DNA of 64,000 nt from JAEDHM01 sp964368645 (GCA_964368645.1 CAYJBY010000005.1:1-64000), one strand, 5' to 3'; shown: positions 52,494 to 61,172, counted from the first letter of the stretch. Notes: generated from the letters alone by a model not told the origin. A program made the numbers and translations.

Positions 52494-52978
52494 ATATCGT
52501 ATTACTTGAGCCTGAAATCCCCCAAAATACAGGCAATATCGTCAGAACGGCGGCGGCTACAGGTTGCCGTCTTCATTTAATCAAGCCCTTGGGCTTCGAC
52601 ATCAGCGAAAAAGCGGTTCGCAGGGCGGGCTTGGACTACTGGAATTACGTGGATATTACGGTTTACGAGAACCTTGAGGACTTTTACGCAAGGAACGGCT
52701 TTCCGCAATGCTATTACACCACCACTAAGGGCGGAGTGCCCTATACCCAGCCGCAGTACAAGGACGGGGATTACGTCTTTTTCGGCAAGGAAACGGTGGG
52801 ATTGCCTGAAGAGCTTATAGCCGCTAACGAGAACTATGCGCTGAGAATCCCTATGCTTAAAGGACTGAGGTGTCTTAACCTGTCCAACGCGGTGGCGGTG
52901 GTGGTTTTCGAGGCGGCAAGGCAGTCGGGTTTCAGCGGATTCGATTTTTCGGCGAAGCCCTTTTCGGGTAATAATTAA
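52487..52978 (+). CDS. trmL: tRNA (cytidine/uridine-34-2'-O)-methyltransferase
   Basis: TrmL methylates the wobble ribose in leucine tRNAs using S-adenosylmethionine. The SPOUT-fold knot motifs are complete: EPEIPQNTGNIVRTAAATG, VFFGKETVGLP and RCLNLSNAVAVVVFEA. The length of 163 residues is typical. The start overlaps the end of dusB by 7 nt (coupled). It ends the run spoVT-flippase-mazG-dusB-trmL. Confidence 0.93.
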   Translation: MLNIVLLEPEIPQNTGNIVRTAAATGCRLHLIKPLGFDISEKAVRRAGLDYWNYVDITVYENLEDFYARNGFPQCYYTTTKGGVPYTQPQYKDGDYVFFGKETVGLPEELIAANENYALRIPMLKGLRCLNLSNAVAVVVFEAARQSGFSGFDFSAKPFSGNN

Positions 52979-53063
52979 CCGCACGTTTTATTGTTTTTTC
53001 TTTGTTTTTCGACCTTTGAAGCAACAGCGGTTTGAGAGGTTGCAAAAACTGTTAATTTTTCGA

Positions 53064-53093
53064 TTTACTTTTCACGCGGGCGCGTGGTATAAT
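53064..53093 (+). promoter_or_regulatory. Promoter of the pgk-tpiA operon
   Basis: TTTACT (53064-53069), 18-bp spacer, TATAAT (53088-53093). Confidence 0.7.
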
Positions 53094-53140
53094 CGTTATA
53101 GCAAATTTTTCGGGCTATCAGCCCCCAAAGGAGATATATT

Positions 53141-54403
53141 ATGGCAAAAAGGACTATTGAGGATATCGACGTATTCGGTAAAAAGTGTTTGGTCAGAGTT
53201 GACTTTAACGTACCTGTCAAGGGCGGCGTGATTACCGACGAGACCAGAATTCAGGGCGCACTCCCCACTATCAAGTATTTGATGGCTCACGGTGCTAAGG
53301 TTATATTATGCAGTCATTTAGGCAGACCTTTCAATATTTGCAATGATGTTATCGACCGCAAGAAGATTAAGCCCGAGGACGCAGAGAAGACCGACGACCA
53401 GTTAAGAGCGGATACTCTGAAAAAATGCTCCCTTAAGATCGTTGCCGACAGACTTAATCAGCTTTTGGACAATAAGGTCACTTGGGCGGACGACGTTATC
53501 GGCGAGAAGGCAGAGGCTGCCGTCAACGCTTGTAAGAACGGCGAATGCGTTCTTCTTGAGAACCTTCGTTTCTATAAAGAAGAGACCAAGAACGACAAGG
53601 ATTTCTGCGCCAAGCTGGCACGCTTTGCAGACGTTTACGTCAACGACGCTTTCGGCACCGCTCACCGCGCTCACGCATCTACTGCGGGCGTAGTTCAGTA
53701 CGGTTTCGTTAAGGACGCCGTTTGCGGCTATCTGATTCAGAAGGAACTGGAGATTATCGGCGGCGCACTGGAGACTCCCGCTCGTCCTTTCGTAGCTATG
53801 TTAGGCGGCGCAAAGGTCAGCGACAAGATCGGCGTTATCAACAATCTGATTGAGAAGGTTGACGTGTTAATAATCGGCGGCGGTATGGCTTACACATTCT
53901 TTAAGGCGCAGGGCAAGACCGTAGGTACCTCTCTTTGCGAGGACGAAAAGGTTGATTTGGCGAAAGAGCTTTTGGCGAAAGCGGCGGCTAAGGGCATCAA
54001 GTTCCTGCTCCCCGTGGACACCGTTGTTGCGGATAACTTCGCAGACGACGCCAACAAGCAGGTAGTAGAGGGCAATATCCCCGACGGTTGGATGGGTATG
54101 GATATCGGACCTAAGTCCATCGCTTTATTCTCCGACGCTTTGGCAACTGCCAAGACCATTATCTGGAACGGACCTATGGGCGTTTTCGAGATGCCTAACT
54201 TCGCAGTCGGCACCAAGGCAATCGCCGAGGCTATGGCTAAGGCTGACGCTATCACCATTATCGGCGGCGGCGACAGTGCGGCGGCTGTAACCCAGTTGGG
54301 CTATGCGGACAAGATGACTCACATCAGCACCGGCGGCGGCGCGTCTCTTGAGCTTATGGAAGGATTGATTCTTCCCGGCTGTGACTGCCTTAACGACAAA
54401 TAA
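53141..54403 (+). CDS. pgk: Phosphoglycerate kinase
   Basis: Pgk makes ATP from 1,3-bisphosphoglycerate. The N-terminal substrate domain has LVRVDFNVPVKGG and CSHLGRPF. The C-terminal nucleotide domain has FVAMLGGAKVSDKI and the TIIGGGDSAAAV loop. At 420 residues it is slightly longer than the usual 395, with a small insertion after HLGRP. AAAGGAG precedes the ATG. The strong codon bias (CTT/AAG/GGC use) suits a highly expressed gene. Confidence 0.95.
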   Translation: MAKRTIEDIDVFGKKCLVRVDFNVPVKGGVITDETRIQGALPTIKYLMAHGAKVILCSHLGRPFNICNDVIDRKKIKPEDAEKTDDQLRADTLKKCSLKIVADRLNQLLDNKVTWADDVIGEKAEAAVNACKNGECVLLENLRFYKEETKNDKDFCAKLARFADVYVNDAFGTAHRAHASTAGVVQYGFVKDAVCGYLIQKELEIIGGALETPARPFVAMLGGAKVSDKIGVINNLIEKVDVLIIGGGMAYTFFKAQGKTVGTSLCEDEKVDLAKELLAKAAAKGIKFLLPVDTVVADNFADDANKQVVEGNIPDGWMGMDIGPKSIALFSDALATAKTIIWNGPMGVFEMPNFAVGTKAIAEAMAKADAITIIGGGDSAAAVTQLGYADKMTHISTGGGASLELMEGLILPGCDCLNDK

Positions 54404-54447
54404 TCAAGTAAGAATTAACACAAGTAATATAACGGAGGATTTTATTA

Positions 54448-55206
54448 ATGAGAAAAGCTATTATCGCAGGAAACTGGAAAATGAACAATACTATCGCGGC
54501 AACCAACGCTTTGGTTACCGAGCTGATTCCTTTGGTTAAGGACGCTACGTGCGACGTAGTTATCTGCACTCCTTACACCTCCTTGGCGGCGGCTGTTGCG
54601 GCTACTAAGGGCACCAACATCAAGGTTGGCGCAGAGAACGTGCATTGGGCGGAGAAAGGCGCATTCACCGGTGAGATTTCCGCAGATATGCTCCTTGAAT
54701 TGGGCGTTGAGTACGTTATCGTAGGACACAGTGAGAGAAGACAGTACTTCGGCGAGACCGACGCTACCGTCAATCAGAGAGCTAAGGCGGCTCTTGCCAA
54801 GGGTTTGAAGGTTATCCTTTGCGTTGGCGAGACTTTGGCTGAAAGAGAAGCCGGCATCACCGCAGAGGTTGTTTGCCGTCAGGTTAAAGTTGGTTTCGAG
54901 GGCATCGACAAGAGCGAGCTTGAGAACGTGGTTATCGCTTACGAACCCGTATGGGCAATCGGCACGGGCAAGACCGCAACCGCTCAGGAAGCTAACGACA
55001 CCATCAAGATTATCCGTGACTGTATGGCAGGACTGTACTGCGCTAACTGCGCTGACACCAAGGTTCGTATCCAGTACGGCGGCAGTATGAACGCCAAGAA
55101 CGCGGCAGAGCTTATGGCACAGCCGGAAATCGACGGCGGACTTATCGGCGGTGCAAGCCTTAAGGCGGTGGACTTCTCCATCGTTGTAGCGGCAGGCAAC
55201 AACTAA
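54448..55206 (+). CDS. tpiA: Triosephosphate isomerase
   Basis: TIM interconverts dihydroxyacetone phosphate and glyceraldehyde 3-phosphate. Active-site residues are all visible: N and K in AGNWKMN, His in VGHSERR, the catalytic Glu in AYEPVWAIGTGKTA, and the phosphate loop GGSMNAKNA. It has 252 residues. GGAGG precedes the ATG by about 11 nt. It follows pgk by 44 nt. Confidence 0.96.
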   Translation: MRKAIIAGNWKMNNTIAATNALVTELIPLVKDATCDVVICTPYTSLAAAVAATKGTNIKVGAENVHWAEKGAFTGEISADMLLELGVEYVIVGHSERRQYFGETDATVNQRAKAALAKGLKVILCVGETLAEREAGITAEVVCRQVKVGFEGIDKSELENVVIAYEPVWAIGTGKTATAQEANDTIKIIRDCMAGLYCANCADTKVRIQYGGSMNAKNAAELMAQPEIDGGLIGGASLKAVDFSIVVAAGNN

Positions 55207-55221
55207 GGGTTTGTTTATCTT

Positions 55222-55250
55222 AACGGGGAAGGGATAACCTTCCCCGTTTT
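55222..55250 (+). terminator. Intercistronic hairpin between tpiA and gpmI
   Basis: A perfect 11-bp stem AACGGGGAAGG/CCTTCCCCGTT (55222-55232 with 55238-55248) is followed by only four T, so it is probably a partial terminator or an mRNA-stabilising hairpin within the glycolytic operon. Confidence 0.7.
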
Positions 55251-55274
55251 AGGTAACGGCTAAAATAAAAGCTT

Positions 55275-56804
55275 ATGAAAAATAGATTTTACGGATTAAT
55301 AATAATGGACGGCTTCGGTATATCCGAGGTAACAAAGGGCAACGCCATATATATGGAGGGTACGCCGGCGGTCAACGCCTTAAAGGCGAAGTATCCCAAC
55401 ACCATTATCGGCGCAAGCGGAATGGACGTAGGCTTACCTGACGGACAGATGGGCAACAGTGAGGTCGGACACCTTAATATGGGTGCAGGCAGAATAGTTT
55501 ATCAGGAGCTTACCCGTATAACGAAATCCATTAAGGACGGCGATTTCTACGAGAACGCGGCGTTACTCAAGGCGATTGACAATGCCAAGAACAACGGCAA
55601 AAAACTGCATTTGTTCGGACTTTTGTCCAACGGCGGCGTGCATAGCCACAACACCCACCTTTACGCTCTTTTGGAGCTTGCAAAGCGTCACGGCGTTAAG
55701 GACGTTTTCGTACATTGTTTTATGGACGGACGTGACGTATCGCCCACCAGCGGTGTGGAATTTGTCAAAGAGCTTGAAGCCGTAATGGCGGAAAAGGGCG
55801 TTGGCAAAATCGCGGATATAACTGGACGTTATTACGCAATGGACAGAGATTTCGCGTGGGAACGCAACAAAAAGGCTTACGATATGATGACCGCAGGCGT
55901 TGGACTCAAGTTCGACAGCGCGGAGGAATGTATGCTTGACAGCTACAAGCGCGGCGTGACGGACGAGTTCGTACTCCCCAGCGTTATAGCTCCCGAGGGT
56001 GCAATCGAGAAGGGCGACAGCATTATATTCTTCAATTTCCGCCCCGACAGAGCGCGTCAAATCACACGCGCGTTTATATATGAGGATTTTGACGGTTTCG
56101 AGCGTTCCACAGGGTGGCTTAACCCAGTTTACGTGGCGTTTACCCAGTACGACGTGAAGTTCAACGATTATCTTGACGTGGCATTCAAGCCTTCCTCAAT
56201 GGCTAACACCTTCGGCGAGTATGTCAGTAAGTTAGGCTATACTCAACTTAGAATTGCGGAAACCCAAAAGTACGCCCACGTTACTTTCTTCTTTAACGGC
56301 GGCGTGGAAAAAGCCAACGAGGGCGAGGACAGAGTTTTGATACCCTCTCCCGACGTTCCCACCTTTGACCTCAAGCCCTCTATGAGTGCGGTTGAAGTTA
56401 CCGACGAGGCGATTAAGCAAATAAAGAGCGGAAAGTACGACGTGATGATACTCAACTATGCCAACTGCGATATGGTAGGTCATACAGGCATTATCCCTGC
56501 GGCGGTAGAAGCTGTCAGAACCGTTGACGAGTGCGTGGCACGTCTTACCGACTGTATCAGATCTATCGGCGGTATGGCGATAGTTACCGCAGACCACGGC
56601 AACGCAGACGAGATGCTAGACGCCGACGGCAACGTATTCACGGCTCATTCCACCAATCCCGTACCCTTTATTCTGGTTGACGATAAGCATATCGGCGCAG
56701 AGCTTAGAACGGGCGGAGTTTTGGCGGACGTAATCCCCACTTTGCTGACGGTTATGGGCGAAAAAATACCTGAGGAAATGACAGGCAAGAGCTTGATAAA
56801 ATAA
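55275..56804 (+). CDS. gpmI: 2,3-bisphosphoglycerate-independent phosphoglycerate mutase
   Basis: GpmI moves the phosphate between C3 and C2 of glycerate with two Mn ions. The alkaline phosphatase-like core shows IMDGFGISE, the nucleophile Ser in GQMGNSEVGHLN, and TADHGNADEM near the C-terminus. At 509 residues it has family length. No Shine-Dalgarno sequence precedes the ATG at 55275; TAAAAT at 55261-55266 lies 8 nt before it, but no -35 box is seen, so initiation is unclear. It follows tpiA behind a hairpin. gap and enolase are not in the window. Confidence 0.94.
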   Translation: MKNRFYGLIIMDGFGISEVTKGNAIYMEGTPAVNALKAKYPNTIIGASGMDVGLPDGQMGNSEVGHLNMGAGRIVYQELTRITKSIKDGDFYENAALLKAIDNAKNNGKKLHLFGLLSNGGVHSHNTHLYALLELAKRHGVKDVFVHCFMDGRDVSPTSGVEFVKELEAVMAEKGVGKIADITGRYYAMDRDFAWERNKKAYDMMTAGVGLKFDSAEECMLDSYKRGVTDEFVLPSVIAPEGAIEKGDSIIFFNFRPDRARQITRAFIYEDFDGFERSTGWLNPVYVAFTQYDVKFNDYLDVAFKPSSMANTFGEYVSKLGYTQLRIAETQKYAHVTFFFNGGVEKANEGEDRVLIPSPDVPTFDLKPSMSAVEVTDEAIKQIKSGKYDVMILNYANCDMVGHTGIIPAAVEAVRTVDECVARLTDCIRSIGGMAIVTADHGNADEMLDADGNVFTAHSTNPVPFILVDDKHIGAELRTGGVLADVIPTLLTVMGEKIPEEMTGKSLIK

Positions 56805-56827
56805 TTTTGCAAATTTTTATCAACCGC

Positions 56828-56857
56828 TTGACAATATCGCCGAGTTGCGATTATTAT
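56828..56857 (+). promoter_or_regulatory. Promoter of the tyrosine attenuator
   Basis: TTGACA (56828-56833), 18-bp spacer, TATTAT (56852-56857). The leader-peptide ATG at 56865 is 7 nt further, so the transcript probably begins at the A of ATG. Confidence 0.78.
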
Positions 56858-56864
56858 GGATAAT

Positions 56865-56948
56865 ATGAAGAAGTTTAACGGCATTGCTTACGCTTATACC
56901 TACGCTTATTACTATTATTACGATAATAGTTATTCTTCCCGTAGGTAA
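56865..56948 (+). CDS. Tyrosine-rich leader peptide (27 residues)
   Basis: This small ORF codes for MKKFNGIAYAYTYA, then YYYYYDNSYSSRR directly behind that last Ala, and ends at TAA. Nine of 27 codons are Tyr (residues 9, 11, 13, 15-19 and 23), including five in a row at 56907-56921. Such peptides are not functional proteins: ribosome stalling at the named amino acid is the sensor. Its stop codon lies inside the antiterminator strand. There is no ribosome binding site, and the ATG is 7 nt behind a -10 box, so translation probably starts on a leaderless mRNA. It is far too short for standard gene finders. Confidence 0.85.
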   Translation: MKKFNGIAYAYTYAYYYYYDNSYSSRR

Positions 56949-57008
56949 AGCCACAAGGTCGCTTATAAAGGATTTTAGACGGTTTGCTTACGGCAGACCG
57001 TTTTTTTT
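56939..57008 (+). promoter_or_regulatory. Transcription attenuator (antiterminator and terminator) responding to tyrosine supply
   Basis: The terminator is ACGGTTTGC (56979-56987) paired with GCAGACCGT (56993-57001), 9 bp with one G-U, followed by eight T (57001-57008). The competing antiterminator is CCGTAGGTAAA (56939-56949) paired with TTTGCTTACGG (56983-56993), 11 bp with two G-U. The first strand overlaps the leader stop codon. A ribosome stalled at the Tyr run leaves that strand free and the terminator cannot form. A ribosome that reaches the stop codon covers it, and transcription ends. This is the logic of classical amino-acid attenuation. Confidence 0.85.
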
Positions 57009-57045
57009 ATGTAAATTGCCCTGAAAGCAAAAAGGAGGATTTGAT

Positions 57046-58599
57046 ATGAATTGGTTAGACATTGTAGTGCTGGTACTGTTTATTGCAGGTATGGCGTTTA
57101 TCGCGTTTTATACCCGCAATAAGGCAAAGTCTTCGCAGGATTACATTATGGCAGGTAAGGGGCTTAACGGCTGGATGAGCGCATTCGCCTACGGTACCAC
57201 TTATTTCAGTGCGGTAATTTTTATCGGATATGCCGGACAATTCGGTCAAGCCTACGGTCTGTCAGCCGTGTGGATAGGCGTGTTTAACGGTATTCTCGGC
57301 GCGTTGGTCGCGTGGTTGCTCCTTGCAAAACGCACCAAAAATATGACCACCAGACTTCAGGTTAAAACTATGCCCAGTTTCTTTGAAAAGCGTTATGATT
57401 CTAAGGGGCTGAAAGGGCTGTCCGCAGTTATAATTTTCATATTTCTAATTCCTTACGGCGCGTCCGTTTACAACGGCTTAGGCGCGTTGTTTGAAATCCT
57501 TTTCGGTATCCCCGGTTGGGTGGTTATATTGGTTATGGCTGTGGTTACTTCGCTGTACATAGTGGTCGGCGGTTACCTTGCCACCTCTCTTTCCGACTTC
57601 ATTCAAGGATTGATTATGCTGGTAGGCGTTGTCGTTATGACAGTATTTATGCTTAACAGTTCCTACGTAAACTGGGGCGAGGGAATTAATTTGTTAATGG
57701 CTAACGATCACGGTTGGTTTATAACAGTTGCTCACGAGGGTACGCCTTGGCTGTTCGACAATACGGCAACCTTAATATCTTTGATATTACTTACCTCGGT
57801 CGGCGTTTACGGATTACCTCAAACAGTGCATAAGTACTACACAGTCCGCGACAAAAAAGCTATCAAGCAGGGTACTGTGGTTAGCACGCTGTTTGCGCTT
57901 ATCGTAGGCTTCTGCGCTTACTTTACAGGTGCGTTAGGCAGCTTGTTCGGCGGTGATATTGACCTTTCCAAAACCAGTACGATTATACCTAATATGATTA
58001 ATCTGGTAATCCCTGCCGGCTTACTCGGACTTATCGCGGTGCTGATTCTTTCCGCCAGTATGTCAACCCTCGGCTCGGTTTCGCTGTCCGCGTCCTCGGT
58101 TGTGTCGGTGGATTTGTACAAGGGCTTTTCCAAGAAGGAAATCTCTGACAAAAAGGTTACTACCGCCACCCGTATCGGCTGTTTCGGTTTTATCGCAATA
58201 TCCGTAATAATCGCAATAGTCAACAGTATCTACAACGTGGCGGCTATCACGTCGCTAATGAGCTTTAGCTGGGGTACGTTGTCAGGTTGCTTTATGGGAC
58301 CTTTCGTGGTAGGTATGCGCGACCGCAAAATCAGCAAAACCGCTTGTTACGTTTCAATGATAGGCACACTGGTTCTGACTATTGTATTGGTGTTCGTGTT
58401 CGGTTTCTGGGCGGCAGGATGGAACGTCAGCGTAGGCGCGGCGTTAAAGGCAGGCGTCAGCAAATCCGCACAAATCGGCGTTATCTGTATGGTTTACTCT
58501 GTAGTTTCCACGCTGATAGTCAGCTTATTCACCAAAAAGCCTTCTCAAGAGGTTATTCACGAGAGTTTTGACAAGGAGTGCGAGGGCTTGGTGAAATAA
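57046..58599 (+). CDS. Sodium:solute symporter family transporter, predicted tyrosine importer
   Basis: The 517-residue protein has about 13 membrane helices and belongs to the SSS family (PutP/PanF type). The N-terminal QDYIMAGKGLNGWMSAFAYG, the YFSAVIFIGYAGQ region of helix 2, and the SASMSTLGSVSLSASSVVSVD motif (core SMSTLGS) in helix 8 carry the sodium-site serines typical of the family. The family transports proline, pantothenate, sugars and others, so sequence alone does not give the substrate. The upstream attenuator, with nine Tyr codons in its leader peptide, predicts tyrosine. AAGGAGG stands 8 nt before the ATG. Confidence 0.85.
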   Translation: MNWLDIVVLVLFIAGMAFIAFYTRNKAKSSQDYIMAGKGLNGWMSAFAYGTTYFSAVIFIGYAGQFGQAYGLSAVWIGVFNGILGALVAWLLLAKRTKNMTTRLQVKTMPSFFEKRYDSKGLKGLSAVIIFIFLIPYGASVYNGLGALFEILFGIPGWVVILVMAVVTSLYIVVGGYLATSLSDFIQGLIMLVGVVVMTVFMLNSSYVNWGEGINLLMANDHGWFITVAHEGTPWLFDNTATLISLILLTSVGVYGLPQTVHKYYTVRDKKAIKQGTVVSTLFALIVGFCAYFTGALGSLFGGDIDLSKTSTIIPNMINLVIPAGLLGLIAVLILSASMSTLGSVSLSASSVVSVDLYKGFSKKEISDKKVTTATRIGCFGFIAISVIIAIVNSIYNVAAITSLMSFSWGTLSGCFMGPFVVGMRDRKISKTACYVSMIGTLVLTIVLVFVFGFWAAGWNVSVGAALKAGVSKSAQIGVICMVYSVVSTLIVSLFTKKPSQEVIHESFDKECEGLVK

Positions 58600-58625
58600 T
58601 CATCGCAAAGCCGAACCACGCATAG

Positions 58626-58700
58626 AACAACAAAAGTATAAAACAACAAAAGTATAAAACAACGATAGCAAAAAACAACAATAGTATAAAAAATCGCGTA
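58626..58700. repeat. 16-bp A-rich tandem repeat behind the symporter gene
   Basis: AACAACAAAAGTATAA recurs with period 16 at 58626, 58642 and 58658, then decays. No coding potential is seen. Confidence 0.8.
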
Positions 58701-58754
58701 GAACGATAACAGCGCAGACCAACAAAAACATACGCTGTCAATAACATTAAATTT

Positions 58755-58788
58755 TAGGGGACGGGTTTTCCGCCCCCTACTTTTTTTT
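58755..58788 (+). terminator. Terminator of the symporter transcript
   Basis: TAGGGG...CCCCCTA (58755-58760 with 58773-58779, one mismatch inside) followed by eight T. Confidence 0.8.
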
Positions 58789-58941
58789 ACGATATGCGCG
58801 TTTGAAAAATCCTCGTGTGGTGTATCGTCACCAGCCCTCGCTTAACATTTCTAAATCCTTGACTTTCGCTTATTATATCGGAAACCCACAACACTTCATT
58901 CCCTATTGATTTAAGGCTTGCTGTAATTAGGCGGATATAAT
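58789..58941. other. Convergent intergenic region
   Basis: Nothing further is seen between the two facing terminators. Confidence 0.5.
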
Positions 58942-58965
58942 AAAAAAGGACGGAAAACCGTCCTT
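58942..58965 (-). terminator. Terminator of the phosphatase-like gene
   Basis: Minus strand AAGGACGG/CCGTCCTT perfect 8-bp stem (58965-58946), loop TTTT, then a T-run to 58942. Confidence 0.88.
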
Positions 58966-59011
58966 ATAGACATTGTAAAAGTATTTGTTGTATAAAAAAC
59001 GCCGTTTTTTA

Positions 59012-59833
59012 TTACTGTCCAAAGGGCTTGAATCCAAAAAAGTGCAGTAAATTCATATCCTCAGGGCACATATAGCGGTGCGCACCGCCTAAGGGGGTGG
59101 CGTGACAGCCGTGAGTGGGGCAGAAGCCGTAAAGTACGGAATAATCGCGCAGATAGACCTCAACGGCGTTTTTAATCAGCTCGAAGGTGCTTATGTGGTA
59201 ATCCATCGCGGCTTTCGCCTTAAGCGAATTGAGGTTGGCGATATGTACCATATCGTCGTATTCCTGACAGCAAACCACTAGGACGTCAAAGCGGCTCTCC
59301 TTAACGGCTTTTATCGCTTCGTCCGTGATTTCCGCGTCGTTATTACAGGGAATAAGGTTGATATTCTTATTCCGAAAGAGTTTGAATGCGGCGGCGTCGT
59401 TTTGGGCGATAAGGGTAATTTTAAGTCCTTTGGCGGTTAAGGTGTCGAAAAGCGTTTCCGAATTGAGTTTTTCCGCGTCCGTTTCCTTTTCAACCTGATG
59501 AACGGTGACGGGAGTACCTGTGTACATACTAGCCAAACACGCCGCGGAATTGGGCGGATAATCCGCCAAGGCTTCGATAACCATAGGCGCAAGCCCTTTC
59601 AAACGGTTGAATTGCTTTTCATCCGAATTAATCGAAAACGCACCCAGTGACGCAGGGTGAAAAAGCACCGCCTTGTCCGCTTTGTTACAGCCGCAGGCGA
59701 CGATACCGTCCAAAAGCTCGGACAGATAGGGAAAAGCACCGCGCGGTGCAGGCGCGTTAAGACAGCAGGCAACCGTAGAGGCAAACGTCGTTATAGATTT
59801 TGAGTAGTACTTATTATAGTCGCTTATTTCCAT
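59012..59833 (-). CDS. Alkaline phosphatase-superfamily-like protein of unknown function
   Basis: The 273-residue protein resembles a reduced alkaline phosphatase/phosphopentomutase-type hydrolase: TPVTVHQVEKE, SETLFDTLTAKGLKITLIAQ, VLVVCCQEYDDMVH, and a terminal CPTHGCH that could supply His ligands. The assignment is tentative because the nucleophile motif near the N-terminus is not clear. The start is the ATG at 59833 (MEISDYNKYY), which lies exactly 7 nt behind a -10 box; two upstream in-frame ATG codons overlap or precede the promoter. It is monocistronic. Confidence 0.6.
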   Translation of the reverse strand: MEISDYNKYYSKSITTFASTVACCLNAPAPRGAFPYLSELLDGIVACGCNKADKAVLFHPASLGAFSINSDEKQFNRLKGLAPMVIEALADYPPNSAACLASMYTGTPVTVHQVEKETDAEKLNSETLFDTLTAKGLKITLIAQNDAAAFKLFRNKNINLIPCNNDAEITDEAIKAVKESRFDVLVVCCQEYDDMVHIANLNSLKAKAAMDYHISTFELIKNAVEVYLRDYSVLYGFCPTHGCHATPLGGAHRYMCPEDMNLLHFFGFKPFGQ

Positions 59834-59840
59834 AACCATA

Positions 59841-59869
59841 ATTATAAAACAAGGCGGAAACTTTGTCAA
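59841..59869 (-). promoter_or_regulatory. Promoter of the phosphatase-like gene (leaderless)
   Basis: Minus strand TTGACA (59869-59864), 17-bp spacer, TATAAT (59846-59841); ATG after 7 nt. Confidence 0.82.
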
Positions 59870-60216
59870 TCCCGACTATGAGCGTAGAACATTCGTTTTT
59901 GCCGCACTTCGCTCTGCTATTCTACCGCCGAAGCATAGACGGATTGATTCAAAAGACGTACCGAACTGTGATTATCAAAATCGTAAGTTTCAATCCTGTT
60001 GTCGTTTGGAGCTTGCTTTCTCAATCCGCGTTGCAAGCGGTCAAAGCAGGCGATAATTGCGGAGAGCGTCCGCGCGTACGTGGGTGCGGCATACCCTCGG
60101 CTGTGTGGAATGCGGCATTGTTTCGGGCAGTATTTGGCACGGCAATATTTTTTTAATCGGCAGGAATATTTTAGGTTCCCCTTGTCCACAATCCTATCAA
60201 CGGAGGTATGTAAATA
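59870..60216. other. Intergenic region before the SpoIIQ-like gene
   Basis: About 350 bases without a credible gene or a housekeeping promoter reading right. A sporulation sigma-factor promoter is expected for the next gene, but I cannot point to one with confidence. Confidence 0.4.
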
Positions 60217-60885
60217 ATGGAACAGCAAAAAAAGGCAAAGGGTACTAGAGCAAAGGATTTTTTCAAGAGGAACATATATTTTATACTAATGGGAGTGTGT
60301 ATTCTTGCGGTAGGAGCGATGATAACCGTCACGGCGATTAACCAAAAAAGACAGAATTCAACGCCGGTAATCAGTGACGTGGTTGACGATCCACTGCCCG
60401 ACACCTCTAACAAGGACGGCAACGGCGAACCGAGCGCACAGCAACCTGAGACTCCTGCGATAACGGAAGTAGTATTCGCACAACCCGTTGAGGGCGAGGT
60501 CATCAACGATTACAGCGAAACCGCTTTGGTGCTTAACAAAACCACTAAGGATTGGCGAGTGCATCAGGGTATCGACTATTCCGCGCCGGCAGGCACCGAG
60601 GTGAAAGCGGTTTACGACGGAACAGTTACCGCCATAACCACCACAACTATGAGAGGTACGGCGATTACGATTTCCCACGGCAATAATTTGGAAAGCAGGT
60701 ATTATCTGTTGGACAACGACGTAAGCGTAAAGCTTAATCAAGCGGTCAAAAAGGGTGACGTGATAGGCAAGGTAGGCAGTAGCGGAATATTCGAGATAGC
60801 GGACGGAACGCACCTGCATTTTGAAGCTGCCAAGGAAGGAAAATTAGTTGATCCCAACAACTATTTTGCAGGAGAAAATAAGTAA
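60217..60885 (+). CDS. SpoIIQ-like membrane-anchored LytM (M23) protein
   Basis: The 222-residue protein has a basic N-terminus, one membrane helix (YFILMGVCILAVGAMITVTA), a Pro/Asp-rich linker and an M23 domain. The metal ligands HxxxD (VHQGIDYSA) and the HxH motif (THLHFE) are both present, so endopeptidase activity is possible. Length and layout match SpoIIQ, the forespore protein of the feeding channel, but other LytM proteins share them. GGAGG stands about 10 nt before the ATG. Confidence 0.8.
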   Translation: MEQQKKAKGTRAKDFFKRNIYFILMGVCILAVGAMITVTAINQKRQNSTPVISDVVDDPLPDTSNKDGNGEPSAQQPETPAITEVVFAQPVEGEVINDYSETALVLNKTTKDWRVHQGIDYSAPAGTEVKAVYDGTVTAITTTTMRGTAITISHGNNLESRYYLLDNDVSVKLNQAVKKGDVIGKVGSSGIFEIADGTHLHFEAAKEGKLVDPNNYFAGENK

Positions 60886-61075
60886 ATCGCCAAGCCTGTA
60901 AGCCAATAGGCGTGAAAAAACGGCAAAACGGTTGCACTATGGCAAATCAAATAATGTCTGCCGAGGTATAAGCCGATATATCGCGTGTGAAAATCAGATT
61001 AGCAAATGCGCAGTCTAAGCTAATCAGCTAAGTCTAAACCGAGAAAAAACAGGGTACTGTAAATACCCGATAACA

Positions 61076-61155
61076 AAAAAGCGTTTCGCTTTCAACCGCT
61101 TACCTCTCGCGGATAATCCGCAAAAAGGGAAATCGGTACGCGCGAAACGCTTTTT
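61076..61155. terminator. Bidirectional long-arm terminator
   Basis: AAAAAGCGTTTCGC (61076-61089) and GCGAAACGCTTTTT (61142-61155) are perfect inverted repeats around a 52-base loop. It can end both the SpoIIQ-like gene (plus) and the lipoprotein gene (minus). Confidence 0.75.
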
Positions 61156-61172
61156 GTGTTGTAAATCGGTAA

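Noticed and set aside
59863..60156. 97-codon plus-strand frame
   Set aside because: It starts inside the promoter of the divergent gene, has no ribosome binding site and no recognisable composition.
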